This document shows positions 25,274 through 32,805 of a DNA stretch of 64,000 nt, piece after piece. Position 1 is the stretch's first letter, and the number at the start of each line of letters is the position of its first letter. A program made the position numbers and the translations under genes. The notes under the pieces are model-generated. The model made no database searches, was not told where the DNA came from, and was given only the letters and a program-made list of their open reading frames with translations. The stretch comes from Poriferisodalis sp965226645 (GTDB lineage: Bacteria > Actinomycetota > Acidimicrobiia > Acidimicrobiales > Poriferisodalaceae): positions 496,001 to 560,000 of the forward strand of contig CBDDDL010000003.1 of the NCBI GenBank assembly GCA_965226645.1, written 5' to 3'.

Positions 25274-25299
25274 ATTTGCAGGAACTCCGTACCGCAAAT
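25274..25299. promoter_or_regulatory. Dyad ATTTGC-N14-GCAAAT upstream of the DUF4143 ATPase
   Basis: Perfect 6-bp arms separated by 14 nt, about 95 bp before the ATPase start on the minus strand. A suitable place for a repressor site. Confidence 0.4.
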
Positions 25300-25343
25300 T
25301 GCAGGCTCACTGCACTTGGTGCGCCAACGGGTGCTCAGCCTCG

Positions 25344-25372
25344 ATGGCACCGAAGTCACGATGTTCGTGCAA
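25344..25372 (-). promoter_or_regulatory. Third copy of the promoter-like element
   Basis: Minus strand: TTGCAC (25367-25372), 17 nt, TGCCAT (25344-25349). The spacer differs from that at 18696-18712 at one position only. It lies downstream of the ATPase gene at 25451-26542 and about 165 bp upstream of the DUF4143 ATPase gene. Confidence 0.45.
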
Positions 25373-25450
25373 TCCGGCCGAGTGACACGAGACATCACGA
25401 CACGGACCGTCTCTGCTTGGATGCGCAGCCCTGCAAAACGGCGTCGGGCG

Positions 25451-26542
25451 TCAGATAGGGAAGCGGCGGCGGAGCCAGTCGGCAAAGAGCGGGTCGATGA
25501 CTTCGAGACGTTTTGGGGCGCGGCGCACGATGCCGTTGCCGATCAGTTTCTCGGCGGCGTCTTTGGCGCTGCCGGGGGGAAGCTCAAGTGCCGACGCAGC
25601 GGCGCCGTAGATACTGCCGCCCGCAGCGATGGCTCGCAGCGTCTTTTGCTGGCCGGTTGGCAGCAGGCTGAAGATACGTTCGGAGGCTGCGTCGACGTTG
25701 GTGCGCACCTCGGCGAGTGCCGCCTCCCATGCCCCCATATCGGCCGTCTCGCCCGGCTCGACACGTCTCCAGAGGGCATCTGCGAGTTGCATGGCACGTT
25801 GGGGGTGTCCGGCGGCGAACGCAACGATCCGGCTGGTGATTCCTCCGGTGTGCCGCTGCGTGGTCTCGAAGCCGTCTTCGACGATGTGACCGACGGCGGC
25901 GTCGCTGAGCGGTCCGATTTCCACCAGGTCGGCTTGAGCGAAGAAGGGCTGGGTCTGCTCGCTGAACAGCGCTCGCATCGTTGAGGGTTCCGAGCCAGCG
26001 AAGACGATGCCGAGCGACTGGAAGTGATGCTGCAGCTCGGTCCGCAGCACCCCCGCGCCTCCTTGGATGTTGGCGACGCCTGAGAACTCGTCGAATACGA
26101 CGAACAGGTCGTGACGCTGCGCTGCTGAGGTGAGCACTCCGAGCAGGTTGCGCAACGACAACACCGGGTCGGGACGATACTTGGGGCTGCGAGTGAGCTC
26201 GACGCCCAGCACCCCGATGCGCAGCGCCACCGTGGCAGCGATGGAGTCGAGCGCTCGGCGTACGGGACCGACGACGGACGCGAGACCGCGGTCGACCGCC
26301 GCGGCGAAGTCGGCCATCGATGTGAGCTGGTAGAGGTCGATCCACACAGGTTGTGGGCCGACGGCAGCCAAGTCGGCCGCCACGCGCTTGAGCAGGCTTG
26401 TCTTGCCGAAACGTCGCGGCCCCACCAACGCGGTCAACCGCCGATCCGCGATTCGCTGGGCGAGATCGACAGCGAGGCTCTCGCGGCCTGTCACCTGCTC
26501 GGGTCGCAACGGTCCGTGATGCGGAAACGGACTCCGGTCCAT
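25451..26542 (-). CDS. P-loop ATPase of the STAND/archaeal-ATPase type
   Basis: 363 residues. Walker A is LVGPRRFGKTSLLKRV (about residues 39-54), Walker B is FVVFDEFSGVA, and GIVFAGSEPSTM is the sensor region with FFAQADLVEIGPLSD after it. The C-terminal 90 residues form a winged-helix-like unit (LLPTGQQKTLRAIAAGGSIY through VRRAPKRLEVIDPLFADWLR). This order is that of AAA+/STAND ATPases that act as switches, without a visible effector. The gene starts at an ATG just below two tandem operators. It is not in the DUF4143 class although it lies next to one. Confidence 0.8.
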   Translation of the reverse strand: MDRSPFPHHGPLRPEQVTGRESLAVDLAQRIADRRLTALVGPRRFGKTSLLKRVAADLAAVGPQPVWIDLYQLTSMADFAAAVDRGLASVVGPVRRALDSIAATVALRIGVLGVELTRSPKYRPDPVLSLRNLLGVLTSAAQRHDLFVVFDEFSGVANIQGGAGVLRTELQHHFQSLGIVFAGSEPSTMRALFSEQTQPFFAQADLVEIGPLSDAAVGHIVEDGFETTQRHTGGITSRIVAFAAGHPQRAMQLADALWRRVEPGETADMGAWEAALAEVRTNVDAASERIFSLLPTGQQKTLRAIAAGGSIYGAAASALELPPGSAKDAAEKLIGNGIVRRAPKRLEVIDPLFADWLRRRFPI

Positions 26543-26552
26543 GCCGCGAGCA

Positions 26553-26594
26553 TACTCGGAAAGTTTGAGTAAAAATACTCTGCAAAATAGAGTA
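26553..26594. promoter_or_regulatory. Tandem operators TACTC-N9-GAGTA
   Basis: Two perfect inverted repeats with 5-bp arms and 9-nt spacers, at 26553-26571 and 26576-26594, separated by AAAA. They lie 10 bp upstream of the ATPase ATG in a very AT-rich patch within a GC-rich genome. A centre-to-centre distance of 23 bp is close to two helical turns, so two dimers could bind on the same face. Confidence 0.65.
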
Positions 26595-26638
26595 ATATGG
26601 CCGCGATCTGGCTATGGGCGATAGCGGGTGCTGCTCCC

Positions 26639-28135
26639 TCAGCGAGCGGTGGGAAAGCCCAGGTCGACGCCGCGGTCGGCGGGGTCGGGCCAGTGCTCGG
26701 TGACTGCCTTGAGCCTTGTGTAGAAGCGGATGCCTTCGGGTCCGTGCATGTGGTGGTCGCCGAACAGCGAGTCCTTCCAGCCGCCGAAGGAGTGGTAGGC
26801 CATCGGCACCGGAATGGCGACGTTGACACCGATCATCCCCACGGGCGCTTCCCGCCGGAACCTCCGTGCCGCCCCGCCGTCACGCGTGAACAGCGCCACA
26901 CCGTTGCCGTAATTGTTGTTCTCGATTAGCTCCATCGCCTCTTCGAACGACTCCACCCGCACCAGGCACAGCACCGGTCCGAAGATCTCGTCCTCGTACA
27001 CCTTCATCTCGGTGGTGACCTCGTCGAGCAAGGTGGGCCCGACCCAGTAGCCGTTCGGGTGGCCGTCCACCACAAGGCCACGGCCGTCACGCAGCAGAAC
27101 TGCGCCTTCGGATTCGCCCAAGTCGATGTAGCTGAGCACTCGATCACGGTGCTCTGCGGTGACCAGCGGGCCCATGTCCACGGCCTCAGCGCCGAGTCCG
27201 GGGCCGATGCTCAGCGCGTCAATCCGCTCGCAAATCGCGTCTGCCAGCTCGTCGGCGATCGCCCCCACCGCCACGACCACCGAGATGGCCATGCAGCGCT
27301 CGCCCGCAGAGCCGTAACCGGCCGATACGGCGGCGTCAGCGGCTTGGCCGATGACCGCATCGGGCAACACGATCATGTGGTTCTTGGCACCACCGAGCGC
27401 CTGCACTCGTTTGCCGGACATCGACGCGGTGCGGTGCACATGACGGGCGATCGGCGTCGAGCCCACGAAGCTCACCGCGTCGACCCCAGGGTGCTCGCAC
27501 AACCCGTTCACCGCATCGGCGTCGCCGTGCAGCACGTTGAACACGCCGTCGGGAAGCCCGGCTTCGGTGAACAGCTCGCCGATGCGCACGCCCACCGAGG
27601 GATCCTTCTCAGAGGGCTTCAGGATGAACGCGTTGCCGCAGGCGATGGCCACTGGGAACATCCACATCGGCACCATCGCGGGGAAGTTGAACGGCGTGAT
27701 GCCCGCCACCACACCGACCGGCTGGCGGACGGTGTAGGCGTCATGCTCGGTGCTGATGTCATCGGTGCGCTCGCCCTTGAGCAGCTGGCCGGCGCCGCAG
27801 GCGAACTCCACCACCTCAATCCCTCGCCGAATCTCGCCGAGTGCGTCCGCTCGCACCTTGCCGTGCTCGGCCGAAACCATCTCGGCCAACTCCAAGCGGT
27901 GCTCCTCGAGCAGCTCGCGGAACGCAAACATGATCGCCGAACGCGATGAGATCGAAGCTTCTCGCCAGATGTCCGACGCTGCGCGAGCCGCTCCCACGGC
28001 TGCGTCCACGTCACCTGCTGATGCCATTGGCACCTCCGCGATGACGTTTCCCGCGACCGGGTCGGTCACCTCGAACATGGTCTTCGGTGAACCCTGGGTA
28101 CGTTGCCCGCCGATCCAGTGGTCGATCTGTCTCAT
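26639..28135 (-). CDS. mmsA: CoA-acylating methylmalonate-semialdehyde dehydrogenase
   Basis: 498 residues from an ATG preceded by AAGGAGG at 8 nt; longer upstream frames are rejected. It is an aldehyde dehydrogenase of the MmsA type: ITPFNFPAMVPMWMFP for the cofactor region, ALGGAKNHMIVLPDA in place of the usual ELGGK motif, and SAGYGSAGERCMAIS with the catalytic cysteine. The GAKNH and ERCM signatures distinguish it from NAD-dependent acid-forming enzymes. It converts (methyl)malonate semialdehyde plus CoA and NAD to propionyl- or acetyl-CoA in valine, pyrimidine and inositol breakdown. No partner genes for those routes are adjacent. Confidence 0.9.
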   Translation of the reverse strand: MRQIDHWIGGQRTQGSPKTMFEVTDPVAGNVIAEVPMASAGDVDAAVGAARAASDIWREASISSRSAIMFAFRELLEEHRLELAEMVSAEHGKVRADALGEIRRGIEVVEFACGAGQLLKGERTDDISTEHDAYTVRQPVGVVAGITPFNFPAMVPMWMFPVAIACGNAFILKPSEKDPSVGVRIGELFTEAGLPDGVFNVLHGDADAVNGLCEHPGVDAVSFVGSTPIARHVHRTASMSGKRVQALGGAKNHMIVLPDAVIGQAADAAVSAGYGSAGERCMAISVVVAVGAIADELADAICERIDALSIGPGLGAEAVDMGPLVTAEHRDRVLSYIDLGESEGAVLLRDGRGLVVDGHPNGYWVGPTLLDEVTTEMKVYEDEIFGPVLCLVRVESFEEAMELIENNNYGNGVALFTRDGGAARRFRREAPVGMIGVNVAIPVPMAYHSFGGWKDSLFGDHHMHGPEGIRFYTRLKAVTEHWPDPADRGVDLGFPTAR

Positions 28136-28263
28136 CGAAGATCCTCCTTGCATGCCGGCTTTGCCGCACCGGTGCTGAACATTGCCACGGTGCGCCGGCC
28201 CCCGAGCCATTGAGTATTCCTCCCTCAGTCTGCCTCGCCATGCCGTCGATAAAGTCCGCTGCC

Positions 28264-28776
28264 ATGAGCGATGTGCAACCGATTCCCGCCGACCGGCCCT
28301 TTGTCGTGCCCTACATGACGATCGGTGCCCGCACCGATGGATCGCCCGGCGGTGCTGCCGATGCCATCGAGTGGTACACGGCCGCGTTCGGCGCCCGCGA
28401 GGCGCACCGGCAGGCCACACCCGACGGCAGCAAGCTGATTCACGCCGAGCTGGTCCTAGGCGACGGACTGATCTTCCTGGCCGACGACTTTCCAGAGTTC
28501 TCCGGGTCGGAATCAGCCCCAGCCGCACTTGGCGGCTCCTCGGTCACCTTGCACCGCTACGTCGTCGACTGCGACGCCACAATCGAAGCGGCTGTGGCGC
28601 AGGGTGCTGAGTTGACCATGCCGCCGACGGACATGTTCTGGGGCGACCGCTTCGGCGGCATCCGCGATCCATTCGGTCACAACTGGTCGATCGCCACACA
28701 TGTGCGAGACGCGAGCCCTGAGGAAATGGAAGCCGCAGCCGCCGAGATGTTCGCGGGCGGTCCGCCGGACGGCTGA
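28264..28776 (+). CDS. VOC family protein (PhnB-like)
   Basis: 170 residues from the ATG at 28264. PYMTIGARTDGSPGGAADAI, then EWYTAAFGAREAHR and the C-terminal strand GDRFGGIRDPFGHNWSIATH are typical of the PhnB-like glyoxalase/bleomycin-resistance proteins, with two beta-alpha-beta-beta-beta units of which the last ends in the conserved HNWSIA. The metal ligands usual in true glyoxalases are only partly present. Divergent from mmsA. The C-terminus is alanine- and glutamate-rich. Function beyond the fold is unknown. Confidence 0.75.
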   Translation: MSDVQPIPADRPFVVPYMTIGARTDGSPGGAADAIEWYTAAFGAREAHRQATPDGSKLIHAELVLGDGLIFLADDFPEFSGSESAPAALGGSSVTLHRYVVDCDATIEAAVAQGAELTMPPTDMFWGDRFGGIRDPFGHNWSIATHVRDASPEEMEAAAAEMFAGGPPDG

Positions 28777-28892
28777 TCGGCCACCTGGCAGGCCATCTGG
28801 GCGCGCGACCGCCGTCGCGCTGCCAGACTGCGGCCTCGCACGAGGAGTAGGGCGGCAGCGGTCGTCCCAAATCAGCACAGGGGGAGCGGCTC

Positions 28893-29846
28893 ATGGCGGT
28901 CACTGAACTCGCGGGATGCATTGCCGTGGTCACCGGCGGTGGCACCGGTATGGGACGCGAGCTGGTGTGCCAGCTCGCAGCGGCAGGTGCGCACGTCGCG
29001 GCGTGTGATCTCAATACCGAGACGCTGCAGCAGGCAGCGGACCGGGCAGGGTCGCAGGCAGCGAGCGGCGTGCGGATCACGACACACCGGTGCGATGTCA
29101 CCGACGCAGATGCCGTCGCGGCGTTCGCCGCGGAGGTGGCAGCTGCGCACGACACCGACCACATCAACTTGCTGTTCAACAACGCCGGCATCGGCGGCGG
29201 CGGCAGCTTCGTAATTGACGACCAGCGTGAAGCGTGGGACAAGACCTTCGAGGTGTGCTGGCACGGCGTACTGAACTGCGCACGCGCGTTCATGGACCTG
29301 CTCGTGCGCTCAGACGCGGGAGCAATGATTAACACCAGCAGCATCAATGGTTTCTGGGCAACCGTCGGGCCGGGCTTTCCCCATACCTCCTACTGCGCGG
29401 CGAAGTTCGCGGTGAAGGGTTTCACTGAGGCGCTGATGGTCGATCTCGCCGTGCATGCTCCGCACGTCAGCGCGCACGTCGTCATGCCCGGTCACATCGG
29501 CACCTCCATCGCACTGAACAGCACCGAGGCCCACGGCATGGACGTGCCGCTGCTGCGCAAGACGATGGCCGCCCGGGGTGTCCCGCTGGATGCACTCAGC
29601 GATGAGCAGATCACAACGCTGGTTGTCGACCGCAACACTCGATTCCGCGACGATGCCCCGACGACGGCTGCTCAGGCGGCCCAGATCATCCTGGCGGGGG
29701 TGCTGGCCGGCCAGTGGCGCATACTCGTCGGCGACGACGCGCATGTCATTGACGAGAACGTACGTGCCGACCCCGAGTCCGCCTACACGCCGGAATTCTT
29801 CGAAGCACTCCGCAACGCGGGCCACCTGCAGGCGTTCGGTCGCTAG
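28893..29846 (+). CDS. Short-chain dehydrogenase/reductase
   Basis: 317 residues. Classic SDR: cofactor motif VVTGGGTGMGRELV, the NNAGIGGG strand, catalytic serine in NTSSINGF and YCAAKFAVKG with tyrosine and lysine. The residues after the first strand (CDLNTETLQQAAD) contain an aspartate that favours NAD(H). Length is about 60 residues above the basic SDR, the extra part being the helical segment after VMPGHIGTS. Probably oxidises an alcohol in degradation of a small molecule. It is followed by a fragment of a T-protein-like gene and a tRNA. Confidence 0.85.
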   Translation: MAVTELAGCIAVVTGGGTGMGRELVCQLAAAGAHVAACDLNTETLQQAADRAGSQAASGVRITTHRCDVTDADAVAAFAAEVAAAHDTDHINLLFNNAGIGGGGSFVIDDQREAWDKTFEVCWHGVLNCARAFMDLLVRSDAGAMINTSSINGFWATVGPGFPHTSYCAAKFAVKGFTEALMVDLAVHAPHVSAHVVMPGHIGTSIALNSTEAHGMDVPLLRKTMAARGVPLDALSDEQITTLVVDRNTRFRDDAPTTAAQAAQIILAGVLAGQWRILVGDDAHVIDENVRADPESAYTPEFFEALRNAGHLQAFGR

Positions 29847-29904
29847 CTGGGAAACGGTCGTTGGCTCGAATCGCCGGGCTGGGGTTCGGGGTGGAGCTGA
29901 TCAT

Positions 29905-30051
29905 CGGTTCCCGAACGAATACGACGCCAACATCTGCCTCGCGCTGCTGGACCCGCCCTGGTTCGCGCTTGGCACCGAGTTGCGGCTAGAACTCGACGGC
30001 GTTGATCGCAGGGCCACGACAACGCAACTGCCCTTCAACCTCGACAAGTAA
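29905..30051 (+). pseudogene. Fragment resembling a GcvT-type C-terminal barrel
   Basis: The frame 29905-30051 reads like the last 48 residues of an aminomethyltransferase-type protein: NICLALLDPPWFALGTELRL, then DGVDRRATTTQLPF and a stop. The aminomethyltransferase catalytic region is absent and there is no plausible start, so it would be a remnant left between the SDR gene and the tRNA. The match is short and the call is tentative. Confidence 0.4.
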
Positions 30052-30096
30052 CCCCATATGCCGGTCCGGCGCGCGCCGCTACCCTCGGCGCTCCTA

Positions 30097-30168
<72 letters not shown>

Positions 30169-30187
30169 CGCCGGAGCTACAGCGTCT

Positions 30188-30254
30188 CAAGCTGATGATG
30201 CTGGCAGCACGTGGTGTGCTGCGGGGATTCAGTGATTCCCGTCGTCCGCTCGCC
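30188..30254 (+). repeat. Partial copy of the tRNA-Gly 3' half, split by a hairpin
   Basis: CAAGCTGATGATGC (30188-30201) and the 21-nt 3' end with the acceptor strand (30234-30254) repeat the tRNA exactly, but between them lie about 26 extra bases containing GCAGCAC-GTGGT-GTGCTGC, a perfect 7-bp hairpin. The 5' acceptor arm is absent, so it cannot form a tRNA. This may be an old attachment-type duplication or a tRNA terminator. Confidence 0.8.
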
Positions 30255-30279
30255 AGAATCGCAGCGCCGGGCTTGCGGC

Positions 30280-30960
30280 CTACGCGGCGCGGATTGGGCC
30301 GTCTTCGAGGACGGCCCGGCTGGCGATCACCTCGTCGATGATGCCGTACTCCTTGGCGGCCTCGGCATCCATGATGAAGTCGCGGTCGGTGTCGTTGTGG
30401 ATACGTTCGAGATCTTGCCCGGTGTGGTGGGCGATGACGCGCTCGAGGCGCTCCCGCATGCGGTCGATCTCTCGTGCGGCGAGCTCGATGTCGGTGGCCT
30501 GACCAATCGCCTGGCCATAGGGCTGATGCAGCAGCACTCGGGCGTTGGGCAACGCCATGCGTTTGCCCGGCGTGCCAGCGGCGAGCAGCACGGCGGCAGC
30601 GGAGGCTGCCTGACCCAGACAGATCGTTGTGATGTCGTTGCGGATGTATTGGCTCGTGTCGTAGATCGCGAACAGCGAGCTGATGTCTCCGCCCGGGGAA
30701 TTGATGTAGATGTTGATGTCCTTGTCGGGATTCTCCGACTCAAGGTGGATCATCTGGGCGCACACGAGGTTGGCGATGATGTCATCGATTGGCGTGCCCA
30801 AGAAGATGATGTTCTCCTTCAGCAGCCGCGAATACAGGTCGTAGGCCCGTTCGCCTCGATTGGTCTGCTCCACAACGGTGGGCACGAGATAGTTACTGGC
30901 GCGGTGCCGTCCTGCATCGACGCCAGATTGACCCGCAGTGGCGGGAAACTCGGTGTTCAC
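30280..30960 (-). CDS. clpP: ATP-dependent Clp protease proteolytic subunit
   Basis: 226 residues. GTG start that overlaps the tig stop (GTGA), so it is translated from the tig message. The catalytic serine lies in LGQAASAAAVLLAAG, histidine in LLHQPYG and aspartate in the DRDFIMDAEAAKEYG segment. The YINSPGGDISS loop and IYDTSQYI helix are normal. The first 20 residues (MNTEFPATAG...) are longer than usual and may include a propeptide. It forms tetradecamers with ClpX or ClpC. Actinobacteria often have two clpP genes in tandem; only one is present here. Confidence 0.93.
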   Translation of the reverse strand: MNTEFPATAGQSGVDAGRHRASNYLVPTVVEQTNRGERAYDLYSRLLKENIIFLGTPIDDIIANLVCAQMIHLESENPDKDINIYINSPGGDISSLFAIYDTSQYIRNDITTICLGQAASAAAVLLAAGTPGKRMALPNARVLLHQPYGQAIGQATDIELAAREIDRMRERLERVIAHHTGQDLERIHNDTDRDFIMDAEAAKEYGIIDEVIASRAVLEDGPIRAA

Positions 30961-32618
30961 GATTCGTCCTCTGTCGCTGAGTTTCTTGCGTCCTGGCCAC
31001 TCTCGGGGTCTTGGTCGCCTGAATCTGGATCTTCTCTACCAGCGTCCGCTGCGGGTGCGTCGTCCGCGTCGCTGTCTACGTCGTCTACATCCGGCTCTGC
31101 GTCGAGCCCGGGCATCACGAGCGCGGAGCGCTCGAAGATCGTTCCGTCGGGATCTACGAGCGTTGCGGTATCGATCGCCCATTGCAGGGCCTTGCCCTTG
31201 CGAAGGGCGGAGCGAAGCTGCGCCAACCCGTCAGCGTCTTCCATCGTGACCCGCAGCTGCGCAGCACTGCGGCTGTCGTTCGCTGCCATTCGCTCCAGCT
31301 CGGCATCGATGTCGGTTTCGTCGGTCTCGATGCTCTCTGCTTCTGCGACAGCGCGCAGCGCGAGGTCCAGCCGGACGCCCCGCTCGGCGTCATCGCGCAG
31401 CTCGGTAATGAACTCGCCTGGTTCCTGGCCGGTCGACTCGAGCCAGCTCTCGATTGACATGTTGCGCTGCTGAAGCCCGCGGCCCAGCTCGGACATGCGG
31501 TCGGCGATTGCTCCGCTGATCATGGCGTCGGGCACCGGTCCTTCGACGAGCGCTGCGAGCTGCATCTGGGCCTCGTCGCGCAGCACCATGTTCGCCTGCA
31601 TGATGCGTCCGAAGCTCAGCTGTAGCACCGTTGCTGCTCGCAGATCGTCCACCGTGTCGTGCTCTGTGTTCTCGTCGACCCAATCGTCTGTCAATTCGGG
31701 CAAGACGAGTTCTGAGACGGCATTCACTGTGATCTCGAAGTCGATCTGCACTTCGGGCTGCACCGGATGCGGCGCGCTGAACGAGAGCTCATCCCCGGCT
31801 TCAGCGCCGAGCAGCTCGTCGTCGACGGCTTCGACGATGCCGCCGCTGCCGAGCTCGTAGAGGTAGTCCTGCGCGGAGAGCCCTGGCAGGGTTTCGCCGT
31901 CGACGGCGCCCTCGATGTCGACGCTCATGCGGTCGCCCGCCGCCGCGGGGCGGTCCACGGCTGAGATGTTGGCGAATTGGCGGCGTGTCTCGTCGATCCG
32001 AGCGTTGACGTCATCGTCCGGGGGCTCGGGCGACGGGATCTCGATCTGCAGTGCCTGGTATCCCGTGACAGCGACGGTCGGTCGGACCTCCACGGTTGCG
32101 GTGAAGGCCACCGTTCCCTCGCTGCCGTCATGGGTCAGGTCGAGTTCGGGCTGGTTGACGACATCCACGCCGTTGTCGCGGACCGCTTGTGCGTAGTAGC
32201 GCGGGACAGCATCCTCAAGCGCCTGGGCGCGTCCGATGTCTGTGCCGAAGTGCGACTCGAGCACGCGGCGTGGTGCACGTCCTGGCCGAAAGCCTGGAAT
32301 GCGAACCTCGCGCGCCAGTTTGCGAAACGCAGCTTCGATGTCGGCATCGAAGGTCTCGGCGTCCACTTCTACGGTCAGCTTGACCCGAGGCCCGATGACG
32401 CGTTCGGTCGCGCCGTCGGAATCGGTGGCATTGGTGTCGTCGCCGCCGTCTGTGTCCTCGCCGCCGTTGGCGTCCGGGGGACCGCTCGCCTCGCCGACAG
32501 TCGAGGACATCGACGGTTCGTCGAGGCCGTCGGGGTCGTCGAGACCGGGAAGTTCTTCAGAAATCGGCGCGGGACCGATGAAATCCGCTGGATCCAGCGG
32601 CGTCAACGTCGTCTCCAC
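30957..32618 (-). CDS. tig: Trigger factor with acidic N- and C-terminal extensions
   Basis: 553 residues, above the usual 430-480. Residues about 77-190 are the ribosome-binding domain with the signature GFRPGRAPRRVLE; the PPIase domain follows (DRMSVDIEGAVDG through GIVEAVDDELLGAEAG) and the helical C-domain after that. The first 75 residues are strongly acidic and glycine-rich (GEDTDGGDDTN and similar), and the last 60 are again Asp/Glu-rich. An ATG at codon 37 could shorten the N-terminal tail. It is a ribosome-bound chaperone and prolyl isomerase. tig is the first gene of the tig-clpP unit and diverges from clpX. Confidence 0.88.
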   Translation of the reverse strand: METTLTPLDPADFIGPAPISEELPGLDDPDGLDEPSMSSTVGEASGPPDANGGEDTDGGDDTNATDSDGATERVIGPRVKLTVEVDAETFDADIEAAFRKLAREVRIPGFRPGRAPRRVLESHFGTDIGRAQALEDAVPRYYAQAVRDNGVDVVNQPELDLTHDGSEGTVAFTATVEVRPTVAVTGYQALQIEIPSPEPPDDDVNARIDETRRQFANISAVDRPAAAGDRMSVDIEGAVDGETLPGLSAQDYLYELGSGGIVEAVDDELLGAEAGDELSFSAPHPVQPEVQIDFEITVNAVSELVLPELTDDWVDENTEHDTVDDLRAATVLQLSFGRIMQANMVLRDEAQMQLAALVEGPVPDAMISGAIADRMSELGRGLQQRNMSIESWLESTGQEPGEFITELRDDAERGVRLDLALRAVAEAESIETDETDIDAELERMAANDSRSAAQLRVTMEDADGLAQLRSALRKGKALQWAIDTATLVDPDGTIFERSALVMPGLDAEPDVDDVDSDADDAPAADAGREDPDSGDQDPESGQDARNSATEDES

Positions 32619-32686
32619 GAAGCGCAGAGCCTACCGGCGCGTCCCATTGGCTCCCCGCTCACAGATCACATAACCGGACCGCACTC

Positions 32687-32702
32687 CACAGAGTGCTCTG
32701 TG
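32687..32702. promoter_or_regulatory. Inverted repeat CACAGAG-TG-CTCTGTG between tig and clpX
   Basis: 7-bp arms separated by 2 nt, midway in the 187-bp divergent region between tig and clpX. No known heat-shock consensus is recognised, but the position suits a shared operator. Confidence 0.45.
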
Positions 32703-32805
32703 CCATTCTTGGCGAGACGCGCGTGTGCGCGGTCGGGCGGGTCATGTGCGACCCTGTAGGCCCGTCGTGACGAAGTGACCGGCAACAGCAGAACGGAGGC
32801 GCAGC

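Noticed and set aside
10840..26600. Prophage
   Set aside because: No integrase, capsid, portal, terminase or tail genes; contents are insertion-sequence remnants, toxin-antitoxin and restriction fragments.
30188..30254. Second tRNA-Gly gene
   Set aside because: Lacks the 5' acceptor arm and D arm, and the T arm is broken by an inserted hairpin.
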